A stretch of DNA of 64,000 bases from an uncultured Candidatus Saccharibacteria bacterium (GCA_948868795.1 CAQRDK010000001.1:1-64000), one strand, 5' to 3'. Counted from the stretch's first letter, positions 49,724 through 60,019 are shown. Numbers and translations are program-made. Notes: generated by a model not told the origin, from the letters alone.

Positions 49724-50023
49724 GTCGCTCATTTCTGGTTGCTTTTTGGCTGCGCCAATGAACCACGCGAAAGGGTTTTTGATGCCAGCGTTTGGGCGCA
49801 TCGCACTCTCGTAGAGTTGCCAAACCTTGTCCTCGCTCATCCTATTAAAGCACTTGCGTAAGAAACCTAAACTGCCGTCTGCCACTGGGCCGAATTTCTG
49901 TTGCAAATGCTTTGCGTGATTCAAATTCTGTAGCCTTCTTTGCTTGTCGTCGAAACCAGCTTTAACGTTAATGTTGCTTCCTTTGGAAGCTACTCTAACG
50001 TTAACGTTACCGAGTCTCTCCAT
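49721..50023 (-). CDS. Small prophage protein of unknown function
   Basis: 100 residues; TTGGAGG before ATG. It starts with a strand-rich MERLGNVNVRVASKG stretch, then basic helices (DDKQRRLQNLNHAKHLQQKF) and a C-terminal MSEDKVWQLYESAMRP, NPFAWFI segment. It is basic and could bind DNA. The position upstream of the integrase would fit an excisionase or directionality factor, but it has no recognisable fold of that type. Confidence 0.6.
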   Translation of the reverse strand: MERLGNVNVRVASKGSNINVKAGFDDKQRRLQNLNHAKHLQQKFGPVADGSLGFLRKCFNRMSEDKVWQLYESAMRPNAGIKNPFAWFIGAAKKQPEMSD

Positions 50024-50236
50024 AAATTACCTCCAATTTTATCGTATCAAAAACTCCGCTCTCCGAGTCTCAGATACGCTTTTATACTTAATATTTTGAG
50101 CAACAACAAACCGGAGCGCGATCTGCGTTTACTCGTACCTAAATAAGCGATAGCTTTTTGAATATGTAAAATCCCCAAGCTGACGCATTGGGGTTATTTT
50201 TACTAATCGACACAGCTATCTTGAATAACTGATACT
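50024..50236 (-). other. Leader region of the leftward prophage operon
   Basis: About 200 bases with no gene. A hairpin CCCCAA/TTGGGG (50173-50196) followed by ATTTTA resembles a weak terminator or attenuator between the promoter and the first gene. Confidence 0.45.
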
Positions 50237-50265
50237 AGTATAGCAAACCTTGGGCGTTTTGTCAA
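50237..50265 (-). promoter_or_regulatory. Leftward prophage promoter with operator-like inverted repeat (copy 2)
   Basis: Read leftward: TTGACA (50260-50265), 17 bp, TATACT (50237-50242). The spacer holds CAAACC-6-GTTTTG (50244-50261), one mismatch from the perfect repeat at 48585. Flanking TGTATTGACA and GGTTTGCTA are shared with copy 1. Confidence 0.75.
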
Positions 50266-50337
50266 TACAAGTCTCGCTAGACCAGATACAACGATTTTAC
50301 AACGAAATAAATTGGCAAAAACATAAGTTTTTTATGG

Positions 50338-50506
50338 TATAATAGGATTACTGAACGGCCTCGTTTAGCCGCAAGATCAAGCGACAAGCGAGACGGAGGA
50401 GACCAACTCCGCGAAAGGCTCCGTAGGTCAAACTTGAGATTATTGGAGAAAGAAACCCGAGATCGTCAAGAATACGTCTAGTATTTCTTACGAAAGGGTT
50501 TTCTTT
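50338..50506 (+). promoter_or_regulatory. Rightward prophage promoter and structured leader
   Basis: TATAAT (50338-50343) with TATGG extension, then a leader of about 155 bases. It contains nested stems (ACGGAG 50393-50398 with CTCCGT 50419-50424, inner GGAG/CTCC) and a hairpin near 50470-50490. AAAGGG precedes the start of the 50507 gene. Confidence 0.65.
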
Positions 50507-51691
50507 ATGGCAACGAACAAATATGGCCAGACCTATCAAGGCAACGACGATTTCCGTGGTTGGTTGGCTGGTATGGGCAACGACACCGGCGCGAAGCATC
50601 TTTTGAATATGGTCGGCAATGACGGCCGTGTAGGTGAAGGCGGAGCCTATACCGAAATGTACAACAAATTTTATGGGCCGGGTCCCGGCAGGGGTCCAGT
50701 TGTAACGGCGCAAGGATTGGCGGATCAGTATTACAAAAGATGGCTGGCCGGACGGCAAGAGCTGCAGAACGCTACGCCTGCCGCTAATGCTAATTACCAG
50801 TCGTATGCTAGCTATAGTACCGCCCCGACAAAGACCAAAGAACAGCTTGAAGCGGAAGAACGAGAGCGTGTCTATCGGAACTCACAAATCAACTATTATG
50901 ATCAGGCAATCCGTCAGTATGACAACCAGCTGAATAACTTAAATGGTCTCTTGGGCGAACTTAATAAGGCGACGGATAGTAGCTACAATCAGCAGCTTAA
51001 TGAAGCGCGGTCAAGCTACAATATGCAGAAGGCCAATTACAATCGCGCTACAACGCAAAACAAGCAGAACCTACAAACCGAGCGTAACCAAGTCACCGAC
51101 ACGGCGGCACGCGGTCTTAGAGGTCTACAAAGGCTTCTCGGTGCGATGGGAGCTGGCGGTAGTTCGGATGCTCTATACGTGGCTCCGGGCGCTGTAACCG
51201 CGCAGGCGAATCAGCAGCTTGCCGGCGTTAACCAAAACTTCGGACAGAACCAGCAGAATATAGATAGCGACTGGGCTACTTATCAGACTGATTACGACAA
51301 TGATCTAAAGAAACTTGCCGACTGGAGAGCCGGCCAAGTACGCAGTAATGAACAAAACGTACTACAACAGCGCATGAACCTTCTGGCGCAAAAAGCGGCT
51401 GCTTATGCTAATCGCGGTCAGTATGGTGTCAGCGATGGCGGTAAACAAGCAGAGATTACGAATCTTATTAACAGTCTCAATAATCGTGCTAATGAGCTGA
51501 GTAAGTTCGTGGCGCCGTCTTATACTGGCGTCTCGGCAACCTACAAAGCACCTTCGGTATCCTCATATTTTGAGAGTGCCGGCCAGCCAGAACTTAATGC
51601 CAAAGTACAAGATGTTGATATGGCAGGATCTAGTCAGCAAGTTCCTGCTCTCCAGCTCTTGATGGGGCTTAAAAAGCGAGAAGAAGAATAG
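50507..51691 (+). CDS. Coiled-coil virion protein (probable internal virion or tail component)
   Basis: 394 residues, rich in Gln, Asn, Ala and Tyr. An N-terminal compact region (1-85) is followed by a long helical stretch (about 110-345) with heptad-like spacing and many NQ repeats, including a Gly/Ala-rich break (LLGAMGAGGSSDALYVAPGAV). No enzyme motif. The composition and place before the giant polyvalent protein fit the internal virion proteins of podovirus-type phages. It is the first gene of the rightward late operon. Confidence 0.6.
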   Translation: MATNKYGQTYQGNDDFRGWLAGMGNDTGAKHLLNMVGNDGRVGEGGAYTEMYNKFYGPGPGRGPVVTAQGLADQYYKRWLAGRQELQNATPAANANYQSYASYSTAPTKTKEQLEAEERERVYRNSQINYYDQAIRQYDNQLNNLNGLLGELNKATDSSYNQQLNEARSSYNMQKANYNRATTQNKQNLQTERNQVTDTAARGLRGLQRLLGAMGAGGSSDALYVAPGAVTAQANQQLAGVNQNFGQNQQNIDSDWATYQTDYDNDLKKLADWRAGQVRSNEQNVLQQRMNLLAQKAAAYANRGQYGVSDGGKQAEITNLINSLNNRANELSKFVAPSYTGVSATYKAPSVSSYFESAGQPELNAKVQDVDMAGSSQQVPALQLLMGLKKREEE

Positions 51692-51701
51692 GAGGTGAAC
51701 G

Positions 51702-54700
51702 ATGGCGACTTTGCTCCCATTTTCATTTAATCTCGGTAGCCAAAAGAAGAAGTCCGCGCTAGAACTGCTTCAGTCTCCGTTTACTACGGCGACGAAGCCA
51801 GCAGTAGGCCCTACGATGCAGGCCGCGGCTAAGACGGCGATCTCCGCGATCCCACAACGCACTACAAATACAACAACGAACGCGCCTGTGCAGGCAGGCA
51901 ACTCAGTCATGAGCCGAGCGTTGGCGATTCTTCAACAAAGACAACCAGCGCCGATTAAACCGCAGGCTAACCCTATTCCAGCCGCCGGAGTCAATTCAGC
52001 TCGAATCACAGCACCGAAGATCCAGACCAATATAGCACAAAATAACGAAGATCCAGTGCGGAAAGCACGGCAGATTCTACAATCCCGTCCTGCGCCATTG
52101 GCTCCTTTGAAAACCACCCAGGCCTCTCTGCTACAACGCAATAATCGGATTAGCGCGACAAATACACTACGCGATCCACTTTCTGAAATGTTACAGCAGC
52201 GTAGGACAGACGCTGCGCTTAAGAAGATCGAGCAGCAGAAGCAGTATTCAGAGCAAGAAGGCTGGAAGCGGTACTATGACGAGGAGTTCAAAAAGGAGCA
52301 GTCAAGGCAAGGTTTCTTTGAAAGGCTGATCGATAATGGCTCCGCTTCACGCGCCGCAGAACAGAATGCACGCAACCGATACGCAAACGACCTGTTAATA
52401 AAGGCGTACGACGATAATGGTAACGTGATTGACCAGAGGGCGGCAGACCTAGCCAAGACTGTTACCGAGGAAAACTCACAGATCTCTAAGATTTATAGTG
52501 ATATGGAACACGCAAAATCGCGTGCCTTGGGCGCATCCTACGATTCAGAGTATTATACCGGCTTCGACTGGGATCCGAAGAAGAATAAAGCGACCGGTAA
52601 TCCGTTTGATGTGATTGGTAAGCAGATCTATGGGACAGCGAACGCGATTCGTAAAATGGATGTAGGCAGTGCGCTTCTGGGGTCTGACGATACACATAAA
52701 ACAGACGTAAGCGACGCAGGCAGATTTCTAGCCAACTTACTACCAGGTATGGCAACGGCTCCAGTTGTGGGCGCGACGAACTTAACGGAAGCTATCACCG
52801 GTAAAGGTACTGATTCGGAGACCGGTGAGCATCGCGAGCTTGATGGTCTTGAAAGGTTCGGCCGTGGGGCTTCTGGCGTGATAGATATGGCCGGCGTATT
52901 TTTCGGTGGCTCTGGAGATATGCTTAATTCCGTTGGTAGGTCGCTATTTAGGCGTGGAGCCAGCGAAGCTGCTCAACAGGCCGCAAAACAGACGACAAAG
53001 AGCGTGTTGAAGTCATATCTTAAAGCAATGCTCGAAGAAGGCGCGGAAGAAGGCGTACAGCAGGTGTTTGATTTCTTTGGTGATGGTGGGAAGCTGGTAA
53101 CGAAGGACGGCGAGTTCGACGGCGATGCTTTCGGCCAATTATTGAGTGAAGTCACCCAGTCGGCAGCCCTTGGCGCTATTGGTGGTGGTATTTTCAAGGG
53201 TGTTGGCGATCTTGGGAGCGCCGTTGCCACCAACGTCCGGACTAATTTGAATAATCGACAGGACGGCGCAAGTTTGTCTCAACGAGTGAGCAATCTCTAC
53301 AAGAACACTATCGAGAGTATCCAAAACAAATTCAACGGTCTCCATGAAAAACTTACCGAAAAGGTAAATAACGGAACAGTTGATGTCGCAACTGCGGAGC
53401 GTATTGAGACAACCGTGGCAAAAGTCACCTCCGACATCATAGTCGAACAGGCGCAGGCACAGAAGATTAACGTTACCGATAGCAGTCCAGCTTCGGAAGA
53501 AGTGAAAGTTAATCGTATCACGCCAGATGAAGTTAAAACTCGCGTATCGCAAGAGCTTGGCTCGGAGATTTCTATGGATCTCCTTGATGAGATATGGGGT
53601 AAGTCCGACGGCCCAGAAGTGGTCGCAAAGCCAAAGCAGACGTTCAATGAGGCCGAAGCTACCCAAAGGCTAAATGATTTGACGGATGGCAAGCTGCCGT
53701 ATGAAGAATACTTGAAGTTTCAGTCCGACAGGCTTTGGGATGCTTTCCAAGACAGTAACGGCGGCGTGGAGACCTTCTTAAGGGGCGTCGATAACTACAA
53801 CAGCGACGGCAGCCGTGTCGACGTTACGCGGCAGACTATTTCCAACAATGGGGCGTTGTACCGGCAGCTATACGAAGAATATGGCCGGAAACCAAGCCGG
53901 AAGTTATTCAACGAAGCTCTTGAAGATGTCCTCGTCAACGGAGGCAAGAGTAAATACTATGAAGCATTCAGAGAGCTTAATCCGGAAATCGGTCTGTACA
54001 ATGCCGGAAGCGACGATATTGACACGCTAATCGCGGCGAGAGATTATGTGAGTTCGTCCGAATATAAAGATATGATGAGTAGAACCGAGTTACAACGGCA
54101 ACGCGATGCGCAGACCCCAAAGGGCGAGGTATCGTCCATTGACCAGCTTATGGATCCTACTACTAAGTCCGGTAAGTTTGTCACGCTATTGCGCGGCGTA
54201 AGCGACCGTGTGAAGAAGGTTGTGAAAGACGCAACTGGCATAGATACGAGTGGCTATAACCATATTATGAGCGATTCGGCCGTACAGCACGTGTTGAATC
54301 GTCATGGTGAGGCTGGTGAGCTGTCAATAACTATGTCAGACGTTAAAAACGCACGTGACATTATTAAGAATCCGGACCTAGTTGAGTATGCTGGCAAAAA
54401 TAAACACGGCCTCGACGTAATCCGCTATACAAAACAGTATGACAACAGAATTGTTTATCTCGAAGAAGTCCGAAACGGGCGAAGACAGCTGGCAATGGAC
54501 ACGATGTATAAGCAAGAGGTTCCAAAACAAAAAACCGCCTCTCCGACGAATCCTCAACAGGTGATGAATCCTGCCACGGACTCTCTACGGGCATCATCCC
54601 GATCGGAGAGATTGGTTGATAGTAGTTTATCACAAAATAGTGGTGATGTCAATAGTAATTCAGATACCCCGATTAACACAGATGCTTATGTTAAGCAACA

Positions 54701-57700
54701 GGTGGCAGCTCAGCAAAAACAAAGCAAGTCGTCTATTAGGCAGAGAGTCTCTGAAACTACTGCGAAACTTAAACATTATCTTGTGGATGACTCAGTGGCC
54801 TACGAAAAATACCTTCCGGGCAAGAAAAATAAAGAGTTACGCTCCGAACTTCGCGAAGGTGTCGATCGCGTACGCAGCAGCGATATGATAGCTCGGCAGT
54901 TTATGGAAGACAATGGCCTAAACGAAATTGGCAAGATGAGCACAAAAGCTCTCAATACGTTCCAGCAGTATCTGATCGCCAAACGTGCCATTGAGCTAGA
55001 CGAGAAAGGTATAAAAACTGGCCGCAATCTCGAAGCAGACAAGAAACTTATTGAGTCGGTCGGTAACGGATTTGCGAAACAAGAGAAAATCGTTCGTGAG
55101 TATAACAAAAAGATGCTTGATTATTCGGTAGAGAAAGGCCTAATCTCCGCGGATCTTAGAGACCAGCTGCTCCGCGAGAATAAGAGCTACGTGCCATTCA
55201 ATCGCGTAATGGATGAAGTCGAAGGGCATACCGGTAATCAGAAGTCGAAACAGCTGGCTACTATCAGTAAGCAGACTGTCGTCCAGAAGATTAAGGGGAG
55301 CGATTTGACCGTTGATAATCCTATCGAATCTATGATGAAAAATACGATCCGGATGATTAACGAAGGTGAGCGGAATACTGTGGCCACCAAGCTGGCATCG
55401 ACTGAAGCTTTTCGCGAAAACGTTCTAGCAGAAGGTCAGAAACCGGCAGCTGGTAACGATTCACTGAGCTTTATGGTGGATGGCAAGAAAGTGAGTTATG
55501 AGGTCCCGGCACTCGTTGCGCAAGAGATGAAGAATCTCAATGGCGTACTTCCAGAAGGTATCAACGGACTCGTCAAGGTTCTTGGTGCGCCTACACGCCT
55601 ACTACGTACCGGTGCGACTTCGGCTAACCCAATGTTTACGCTTTCAAACTTGATCCGCGATCAAGGCCAGACTTTGATCACTGGTAATGTCGCAGCCAAT
55701 ATCAAAGGCACGCCGAAAGCGATTCTCGCAACGTTTGGCTGGGGTAAAAAGGCTTCGGAACTTAAAGCTGAATTGTCACGTAACGGCATTATCGGCAGCG
55801 AATATCGTATGACCTACGGCATGAAATCCGGTGATTTAATTGCCGAGCTTCAGCAGTCGAATCAGCTCTCGAAATCGGCCATAGACAAGCTCAAACACCC
55901 AATTGACACGCTAGCCGACGTAATTGGCAAGACGGAATACTTCACGCGCGCACAACAATACTTTGGTACCAACGGAGATGTTACGGCAAAATCGCAGGCC
56001 GCGCGTAATAATACTCTCAACTTCTCTCGTGGCGGTTCTGTGGTAAAGGTATTGAATAAGGTGATCCCGTTCCTAAATGCTGGCGTACAAGGTGGCCGGA
56101 TTACGGTGGCACAGTTAAAAGAACGCCCAGTGCGAACTACTATCGCTCTCGCCGCGACTTACGGTCTGGCTTGTGCCGTGAAGGGTATTGGCGAGCAGCA
56201 GGACAAAGATTTGTGGGATCGTCTAGGAGATCAGGAAAAGGAGCAAAATCTGGTAATTTTCACGAAGAACGCGAAATATAATCCAGATACCAACCGCATT
56301 GACGGCGTGATCAAGATTCCAATGCCGCAGATGCTCTACCCGATTCTCGGAACAGCTAATAACTTTGAAGGTAAGCCGGAAGATTTGATTGGATTGGCCG
56401 GCAAGATCTTTACCACGATCACTGGTATTGAATCACCAGATTTTACAGCGGATTCAGCAGACGGCGTAATCTCTCCGGTGCTTAACCAGCTGACACCGAC
56501 ATTTGCTAAGCCTTTCCTTGAAGTCGGTATGAATAAAAACACTTACACCGGCAACGAAATCGTGAGCGAGTATGATAGTAACCTAAACCCGGAAGATAAA
56601 GGCAAGAAATATACGACCGGTCTAGCGAGAACGGTGGCAAAAATTACCGGCATCGACGCGCCTGTGATCGACAACTTCGTCTCTAACTGGGGTGGTGGAC
56701 TATTCCAAGACCTCGTTAAAACTTTGACTGACAATCCGGACAACGCGAAAGATGGTGGCGGCATAGAAGCGATGATTAAGACCGGCATGTATCGTCGTTT
56801 CGGGAGCGGGTCGATTATTAGTCAATATGAGCTTGGTAAAACGCTTGCTGAGGGTTATAAAAATGATCTCAAACAGAGCGAAGCATTTAAGGCTCTGAGT
56901 AGCGAAGAACAGCAGAAAGTGCTTAATGCGGTTGATACCGACACGACCAAAATTGCTTCCATCAAGGCCAAGCTCGAACAAGGACGTGAGGGGGAGATTA
57001 AGACAGAGTTCTCTGACAGGCAAAAGGATTTGCTCGCTAATGGTATGGATATCAACGAGTATATTAGCTCTGTCACAACGAAAAAGAGCGGCAAGAATAT
57101 CGACATCAACGATGATCTCAATGACAGCTATAAGTCAGTCCTGAAGAAGTATCAGAGCATGAAATCTGACGAGTGGGAGACCTATACCTACCAAGAGAAA
57201 TCCGCCGAGTACGATTTGGCCGAGGCTAAATACCGAAATGACGTTGCTAATGGTAATCTAACCAGCACGGAGATTGTCAGAAAAGAAAAAGAGCTGAGGA
57301 AGATGAAAGTTTCGAAGGACTACGATAAGGCGGTTCGTGAAGTTTATGGCTTGGCTGGAACAAGAGCCGATATTCAAGCGGCGCTAAACCTTGCCGAGAA
57401 TAATGACGAGCGGAAGGCGATTGTAGATGAGCTTACCAAGCTTAATCGTGCGATGTACGACGCCGGCGTTATTAACGCCACAACTTACAAAACTCGTAAT
57501 CGCAACATTAACAATTTCGCGTCCAGCCGATCTTCCGGCAGATCTTCTAAGACGTCGTCTAGCAGTTCCGAGAAAACCTTTAAGACGCCGGAATCCGGAC
57601 CCGGCTTCACAGCGTTACTCAACGCTGTGAAGGGTTCTGGTACAACCGACGCCAATAAAGGTAACTCGTCCAAGAAGCCAACATTAAAAGCCGCAAATAG

Positions 57701-57788
57701 GAAGTCCAATGTGATTGGTAATTACGTTAACAAGATCAGCAAGACCAACCTTGGCTCTGATCCGAAGATAACTAGAAAGAAAGGGTAA
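51702..57788 (+). CDS. Giant polyvalent-type virion protein with nuclease-like and LPD38-like domains
   Basis: 2028 residues, GGAGG 5 bases before ATG. Residues 1-230 are Pro/Ala/Gln-rich. About 340-510 has hydrophobic Gly/Ala helices (LPGMATAPVVGATNL, AALGAIGGGIFKGVGDLGSA) that could enter a membrane. About 850-935 (HVLNRHG, then LSITMSDVKNARDIIKNPDL, YLEEVRNGRRQLAMDTMYK) resembles the phage barnase/EndoU/colicin/RelE-like nuclease group (PBECR3 type). About 1026-1600 looks like the large polyvalent-associated domain LPD38. The end (about 1830-2028) is coiled and Ser/Lys-rich. Polyvalent proteins are injected with phage DNA. Domain names are from memory of the families. Confidence 0.7.
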   Translation: MATLLPFSFNLGSQKKKSALELLQSPFTTATKPAVGPTMQAAAKTAISAIPQRTTNTTTNAPVQAGNSVMSRALAILQQRQPAPIKPQANPIPAAGVNSARITAPKIQTNIAQNNEDPVRKARQILQSRPAPLAPLKTTQASLLQRNNRISATNTLRDPLSEMLQQRRTDAALKKIEQQKQYSEQEGWKRYYDEEFKKEQSRQGFFERLIDNGSASRAAEQNARNRYANDLLIKAYDDNGNVIDQRAADLAKTVTEENSQISKIYSDMEHAKSRALGASYDSEYYTGFDWDPKKNKATGNPFDVIGKQIYGTANAIRKMDVGSALLGSDDTHKTDVSDAGRFLANLLPGMATAPVVGATNLTEAITGKGTDSETGEHRELDGLERFGRGASGVIDMAGVFFGGSGDMLNSVGRSLFRRGASEAAQQAAKQTTKSVLKSYLKAMLEEGAEEGVQQVFDFFGDGGKLVTKDGEFDGDAFGQLLSEVTQSAALGAIGGGIFKGVGDLGSAVATNVRTNLNNRQDGASLSQRVSNLYKNTIESIQNKFNGLHEKLTEKVNNGTVDVATAERIETTVAKVTSDIIVEQAQAQKINVTDSSPASEEVKVNRITPDEVKTRVSQELGSEISMDLLDEIWGKSDGPEVVAKPKQTFNEAEATQRLNDLTDGKLPYEEYLKFQSDRLWDAFQDSNGGVETFLRGVDNYNSDGSRVDVTRQTISNNGALYRQLYEEYGRKPSRKLFNEALEDVLVNGGKSKYYEAFRELNPEIGLYNAGSDDIDTLIAARDYVSSSEYKDMMSRTELQRQRDAQTPKGEVSSIDQLMDPTTKSGKFVTLLRGVSDRVKKVVKDATGIDTSGYNHIMSDSAVQHVLNRHGEAGELSITMSDVKNARDIIKNPDLVEYAGKNKHGLDVIRYTKQYDNRIVYLEEVRNGRRQLAMDTMYKQEVPKQKTASPTNPQQVMNPATDSLRASSRSERLVDSSLSQNSGDVNSNSDTPINTDAYVKQQVAAQQKQSKSSIRQRVSETTAKLKHYLVDDSVAYEKYLPGKKNKELRSELREGVDRVRSSDMIARQFMEDNGLNEIGKMSTKALNTFQQYLIAKRAIELDEKGIKTGRNLEADKKLIESVGNGFAKQEKIVREYNKKMLDYSVEKGLISADLRDQLLRENKSYVPFNRVMDEVEGHTGNQKSKQLATISKQTVVQKIKGSDLTVDNPIESMMKNTIRMINEGERNTVATKLASTEAFRENVLAEGQKPAAGNDSLSFMVDGKKVSYEVPALVAQEMKNLNGVLPEGINGLVKVLGAPTRLLRTGATSANPMFTLSNLIRDQGQTLITGNVAANIKGTPKAILATFGWGKKASELKAELSRNGIIGSEYRMTYGMKSGDLIAELQQSNQLSKSAIDKLKHPIDTLADVIGKTEYFTRAQQYFGTNGDVTAKSQAARNNTLNFSRGGSVVKVLNKVIPFLNAGVQGGRITVAQLKERPVRTTIALAATYGLACAVKGIGEQQDKDLWDRLGDQEKEQNLVIFTKNAKYNPDTNRIDGVIKIPMPQMLYPILGTANNFEGKPEDLIGLAGKIFTTITGIESPDFTADSADGVISPVLNQLTPTFAKPFLEVGMNKNTYTGNEIVSEYDSNLNPEDKGKKYTTGLARTVAKITGIDAPVIDNFVSNWGGGLFQDLVKTLTDNPDNAKDGGGIEAMIKTGMYRRFGSGSIISQYELGKTLAEGYKNDLKQSEAFKALSSEEQQKVLNAVDTDTTKIASIKAKLEQGREGEIKTEFSDRQKDLLANGMDINEYISSVTTKKSGKNIDINDDLNDSYKSVLKKYQSMKSDEWETYTYQEKSAEYDLAEAKYRNDVANGNLTSTEIVRKEKELRKMKVSKDYDKAVREVYGLAGTRADIQAALNLAENNDERKAIVDELTKLNRAMYDAGVINATTYKTRNRNINNFASSRSSGRSSKTSSSSSEKTFKTPESGPGFTALLNAVKGSGTTDANKGNSSKKPTLKAANRKSNVIGNYVNKISKTNLGSDPKITRKKG

Positions 57789-57791
57789 AAG

Positions 57792-58139
57792 ATGGCAATA
57801 AAGAAAAATCTTGAGTTCATTCGAGGGGAGACGAGAACAATCTCCCTAGAAATGGATCCAGTAACCTTAACAGAAGCGGAAACGCTGCGCTTTACGATTA
57901 AGCCAGAGTATGACAACGATCTGACGGACAAAGCAGCAGTGCTCGCGAAGCAGATTCAAGGCCCAGCAGAGTTGACGGACGGAATCTGGACGATGTTTAT
58001 TCATCCAGAAGACACTATCGAAATTGAGCCAGGAAAATACGTTTATGATCTCGTGATGACTTCTGGAACTGATCGCGTAGTGCTTCTAGAAGGCAAGATA
58101 ACAATTAAAGCAGCGGCAACGCTGAGAGGAGTAAAGTAA
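57792..58139 (+). CDS. Small phage tail/baseplate-associated beta protein
   Basis: 115 residues. The pattern [61 protein letters not shown] is the compact beta domain often found before receptor-binding and collagen-like proteins in phages (BppU N-terminal-like). It lies 3 bases after the giant gene and 1 base before the collagen gene. Confidence 0.65.
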   Translation: MAIKKNLEFIRGETRTISLEMDPVTLTEAETLRFTIKPEYDNDLTDKAAVLAKQIQGPAELTDGIWTMFIHPEDTIEIEPGKYVYDLVMTSGTDRVVLLEGKITIKAAATLRGVK

Positions 58140-58140
58140 G

Positions 58141-58869
58141 ATGGCAGGAATTAACATCAACCTAAAAGGCGTAAGTATAGGCGGTCCACAAGGTCCACGA
58201 GGCCCACAAGGTATTCAAGGGCCGCAGGGGGAAAGGGGTGAGCGCGGCGAAAAAGGCGATCAGGGTGAGCCGTTCAAATATGAAGATTTCTCTACGGAGC
58301 AGCTTGAAGCTTTGACAGGTCCAAAAGGCGACAAGGGCGACAAGGGTGACCAAGGTGAGCAGGGTGAGCAAGGCATGCGCGGCGAGAAAGGCGAAAAAGG
58401 CGACGTTGGCGAAGGTGTGAAGATTGCTGGCGCATTTGATACTAAGGATCAGTTGCCTAGTGATTTAGCCTATGACAATGTTGGTACTGCTTTCTTGGTG
58501 CGCGCTGATAGTAAGGTCTATATTTGGGACGGTGAGAAATGGCTTGATACTGATTTTAAGGGTCCGAAAGGAGATAAGGGCGAGAAGGGCGACAAAGGTG
58601 ATACTGGAGATGCTCTGACGTTTAACATGCTTACTGATGGACAAAAAGCAGAACTAAAAGGCGAGAAGGGCGACCCCGGCCAAGACGGTGCTAATGGCAG
58701 CGATGGTAAAAATGGAGCTGATGGTTATTCCCCAGTAGTCAATTTAACGCAGGTTAATGAGACGACTGCCACTTTGACCGTTTCTAGTAAGAACGCAGAA
58801 GGCGAGATCGTCAATCAGTCGGTGACCTTTGGCGGTAACTATTCGATCGCTGATGAGGAGGAGATGTAA
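58141..58869 (+). CDS. Collagen-like tail fibre protein
   Basis: 242 residues. A short N-terminal strand, then Gly-X-Y repeats in three blocks (about 15-45, 60-90 and 140-195: [48 protein letters not shown]). Between them is an ACTIGADYKW-like small domain ([40 protein letters not shown]) and the end is a beta strand pair. Triple-helical collagen stalks are common in tail fibres. Its last base overlaps the ATG of the DGR target gene (58869), so the two should be made together. Confidence 0.88.
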   Translation: MAGININLKGVSIGGPQGPRGPQGIQGPQGERGERGEKGDQGEPFKYEDFSTEQLEALTGPKGDKGDKGDQGEQGEQGMRGEKGEKGDVGEGVKIAGAFDTKDQLPSDLAYDNVGTAFLVRADSKVYIWDGEKWLDTDFKGPKGDKGEKGDKGDTGDALTFNMLTDGQKAELKGEKGDPGQDGANGSDGKNGADGYSPVVNLTQVNETTATLTVSSKNAEGEIVNQSVTFGGNYSIADEEEM

Positions 58870-60005
58870 TGAACGGAGAAAATGAAGAAAGCAAAGTTTT
58901 AATAAGTAAGTCGATTTTAACCGGCGTTGCTGCAACGATTCGAGAGCGTGAAGGATCTAGCGCGTTGATTAAGCCGGTGGACTTCGCATCGCATATCGCG
59001 AGCATGAGTATTGGTCAACAGGGTGCGCCGGTTTCTTCCGTGACGATTACAAATAAAGCCTCCCTCACATCGATTCGCCCGGGGTTTTCGGCTGAGATAG
59101 ACGTGGAAATCACACCACCATGGGAAGGGTGGACTTATGTCTGTACCTCTAGCGATCCGAGCGTGGTGTCGGTTAGCCCGATTCTAAACGCGAACGGCAA
59201 GTATGAAATTACCGGTGTGGCGGAAAGCTCTACTCCGGTAACAATAACCGTTACGGCTGGCGATTTCTCCGATTCCTTTAGCGTAAAGTGTCGAGACCTG
59301 TTTGCTCCAGATCTCACAAAGTCATTTGCCGAAATGACCACAGAAGAGCGCACGAACATCAGCAATATCGTAAAGGGCGGGCTAGCAAGCGAATTTCTGT
59401 CGCTTGGCCAATCAATCCTTGTGCCGTATGGATCTTTTGTTATGCCATTTGAGATTGTAGGGTTTGAGGATGTAGTGGCGCAGATAGATGGCGCAGAGCA
59501 AGCAGTACACGCGTTGAACTTGTTGGCGAAATATACCGACGAAACTGGTTCTCAATGGGGAGCTAATGGTAGTGTCAAGTATTCTGCATCTACGTTACGC
59601 AGTTATATGACCACTGCATATCAAGGTAAACTTGATGCCAACTTTGTGGCTTGTCTCGCAAATACCAAGAAACAAACTTATAGCCGTGATGGATCGACGG
59701 ATGTAGTGTATGATAAGATCTCTGCACCATCTATGGCGCAACTCGGCGTGACAAACGCAACATTTAACACGGCTCAACAGGCCGCAATAGAAGGGGCAGC
59801 ATTTACCGCCTATCAAGGAGCGGCGGATGCCAAACGAGTTAAGTGTGCCATCAACGCCACGACTACCGCACAGAATTATTGGACGTCGTCTTTGTACTCG
59901 GGCAACTCCAACTACTTTGGCGATGTCCAGACGTCAGGCGCGCCCAGCTCCAGCATTTACTACTACACTTATCGTGTTGTCGCGGCTTGTGATTTCATCG
60001 CTTAA
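58869..60005 (+). CDS. DGR target: variable tail protein with C-type-lectin-like end
   Basis: 378 residues. An N-terminal helical tail-assembly segment (ISKSILTGVAATIREREGSSALIKPVDFASHI, about 12-45), an Ig-like/Big_2 domain (about 57-145), and a C-terminal domain (about 165-378) of the DUF6273/C-lectin type with KISAPSMAQLGV, YQGAADAKRVKC and YWTSSLYS. The last 35 residues (340-374) are the variable repeat: surface residues such as Y, D, S, S, S, I, Y, Y and A replace template Asn and Asp. This places diversity at the ligand-binding face. It probably binds the host or the host's partner cell. Confidence 0.9.
   Translation: MNGENEESKVLISKSILTGVAATIREREGSSALIKPVDFASHIASMSIGQQGAPVSSVTITNKASLTSIRPGFSAEIDVEITPPWEGWTYVCTSSDPSVVSVSPILNANGKYEITGVAESSTPVTITVTAGDFSDSFSVKCRDLFAPDLTKSFAEMTTEERTNISNIVKGGLASEFLSLGQSILVPYGSFVMPFEIVGFEDVVAQIDGAEQAVHALNLLAKYTDETGSQWGANGSVKYSASTLRSYMTTAYQGKLDANFVACLANTKKQTYSRDGSTDVVYDKISAPSMAQLGVTNATFNTAQQAAIEGAAFTAYQGAADAKRVKCAINATTTAQNYWTSSLYSGNSNYFGDVQTSGAPSSSIYYYTYRVVAACDFIA
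59885..59989 (+). repeat. DGR variable repeat (VR)
   Basis: 105 bases aligned without gaps to the template at 60556-60660. Ten positions differ, and all ten are adenine in the template (A to T 5, A to G 3, A to C 2); the other 18 template adenines and every C, G and T are unchanged. Confidence 0.97.
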
Positions 60006-60019
60006 TCTAGGGCTCAATC

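Noticed and set aside
50348..50758. Leftward frame across the rightward prophage leader
   Set aside because: It overlaps the promoter, leader and start of the 50507 gene on the other strand and has no ribosome site.
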